From: a virus
Strand: one strand, 5' to 3'
DNA length: 23,574 bases
Virus record (IMG/VR): IMGVR_UViG_3300047481_001051
Location: 1 to 23,574 of that record
A model generated the notes under the pieces. The model saw nothing but the letters and a program-made list of their open reading frames with translations. It ran no database searches and was not told the DNA's origin. The position numbers and the translations under genes are program-made. The first letter of the stretch is position 1. Each line of letters starts with the position of its first letter. Positions 22,784-23,574 of this stretch are shown here, in pieces.

Positions 22784-23574
22784 ATGCTTCCAAAAATGCC
22801 ACCGCCAATGTTACCTCAACCAATTAATCAACCAGCAGTTATACGTAGTTCATTACAACCGCCACAACAAATCCCGTCATTGCTACAAATTCTTGGTCAG
22901 TTTGCTACTCCTGAAAATCGACAAGCAGGTAAAGAAGAAGCATCTCAGTTTCAATTATCCGATGAATTTTTTGATAAATATGGCAATTGGTTAATAGCCT
23001 CCACACCTAAGCCCGTTGAAAATAAATCAAAAACACACAGAGTTAGTTTACAAAATCCAGAAACTGGTGAAATACAGCAGTTTGAATTAACTGGAGATAA
23101 AAACTCTCGGACACTTAATCCGGGTAATGTTGCAACAACACAAGGCCAAATAGGTGGAGTACCGTTAGGCAAACCCCTAAGTTCTGTGTTTGATGTGGGA
23201 GCGCGGAAAACTATTTTGAGTAAAACGGCAAGACCCGTTTTGATAAAACAAAACGAAGGTGATACAATGCTAACGGAAATTCCCGGTAGCAATAAGACAT
23301 ACATGGAAAAAAATCTAAAAGATTTTGTTCGAACATACTTGCCAGAAAATATAACCATCAATGCCCCTAAGAATCTTGCGGACGTAGACCGGATATTAAA
23401 GTTAAAAGGACGAGATCAGCAGTCAGTTTACAGTGCTGAAGACAAAGCCAAAATCTCTAAAATACTGTCCTCAAACAAATCAGAAAAACAAAAATTAGAA
23501 GAGATACGGGAATTTCCTCGATTGTTATTTCAAGAAAATTCTGAAAAAGAACAAGAAGCATACTACAATAAATT
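22784..23574 (+). CDS. Partial gene cut by the window edge, unknown
   Basis: ATG 22784 directly follows the TAA of the large protein, with GGAGG (22771-22775) eight bases upstream inside its end. The frame stays open to the last base, giving at least 263 codons. The N-terminus is proline and glutamine rich (MLPKMPPPMLPQPINQPAV). Later parts include LSDEFFDKYGNWLIASTPKP, HRVSLQNPETGEIQQFELTG and a charged helical end. No family is recognised. It continues the internal virion block and could be another ejected or structural protein. Confidence 0.85.
   Translation, partial: MLPKMPPPMLPQPINQPAVIRSSLQPPQQIPSLLQILGQFATPENRQAGKEEASQFQLSDEFFDKYGNWLIASTPKPVENKSKTHRVSLQNPETGEIQQFELTGDKNSRTLNPGNVATTQGQIGGVPLGKPLSSVFDVGARKTILSKTARPVLIKQNEGDTMLTEIPGSNKTYMEKNLKDFVRTYLPENITINAPKNLADVDRILKLKGRDQQSVYSAEDKAKISKILSSNKSEKQKLEEIREFPRLLFQENSEKEQEAYYNK

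Noticed and set aside
22951-23361. 136-residue ORF on the minus strand
   Set aside because: It is antisense to the open + strand gene at 22784, which has an ideal ribosome binding site and directly follows its neighbour's stop.
1-23574. CRISPR array, insertion sequence, integrase or attachment site
   Set aside because: No regularly spaced repeats, transposase or recombinase pattern is visible in any frame.

Overview
The window reads as the structural half of a tailed double-stranded DNA bacteriophage, most likely a podovirus-type (short-tailed) virus from an environmental source. Every gene I can support lies on the + strand. They form one tightly packed late operon with the expected parts: large terminase, portal, scaffold-like protein, an N4-gp56/HK97-fold major capsid protein, a head-tail adaptor, a tail nozzle protein, several fibres, and a run of Q/A-rich to very large proteins that look like internal virion (DNA ejection) proteins. 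I see no integrase, repressor, replication gene, lysis gene, tRNA or CRISPR array. The DNA is AT-leaning (about 40 percent GC by eye). CTAG tetramers are common, and GCTAGC occurs about 22 times by my count, which is unlike an enterobacterial genome. The host cannot be named from this window.

Layout. Positions 1-481 are non-coding and rich in short repeats and dyads, and end in a near-consensus sigma70 promoter (448-476). That promoter drives a GC-rich, hairpin-filled leader (about 482-665) and a small basic protein (666-977) of a family I recall as DUF6321, common in uncultured aquatic phages. Positions 978-1209 hold more hairpins and a second strong extended -10 promoter (1152-1180) whose -35 lies inside an inverted repeat. 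This second promoter probably starts the structural operon.

Operon. Positions 1210-6809 hold five fibre or appendage genes. The first two share a paralogous C-terminal domain, the third has a C-terminal tail-fibre tip domain, the fourth looks like a LamG/concanavalin-type lectin, and the fifth is a short fibre-like protein. They are followed by terminase large subunit (6812-8524), portal (8528-10405), a small helical protein, scaffold (10765-11586), major capsid protein (11596-12537), an unknown basic protein, adaptor (13069-13812), nozzle (13831-15903), a small beta-rich protein, a collar-domain fibre (16306-17406), a GNAT-type acetyltransferase (17408-17914), and the internal virion block (17878 to the end). 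The last gene is cut by the window edge.

How they work together. Portal, scaffold and capsid protein build the procapsid and terminase packages DNA through the portal. Adaptor and nozzle close the portal and form the short tail, and the fibres attach around it to bind the host. The internal proteins would be ejected to carry DNA across the cell envelope. The parts least explained by this standard plan are the structured leader and control region at 1-1209, the GNAT enzyme embedded in the tail block, and several unnamed small proteins. I did not find convincing evidence of a wholly new system. The leader RNA region is the best candidate for something undescribed.
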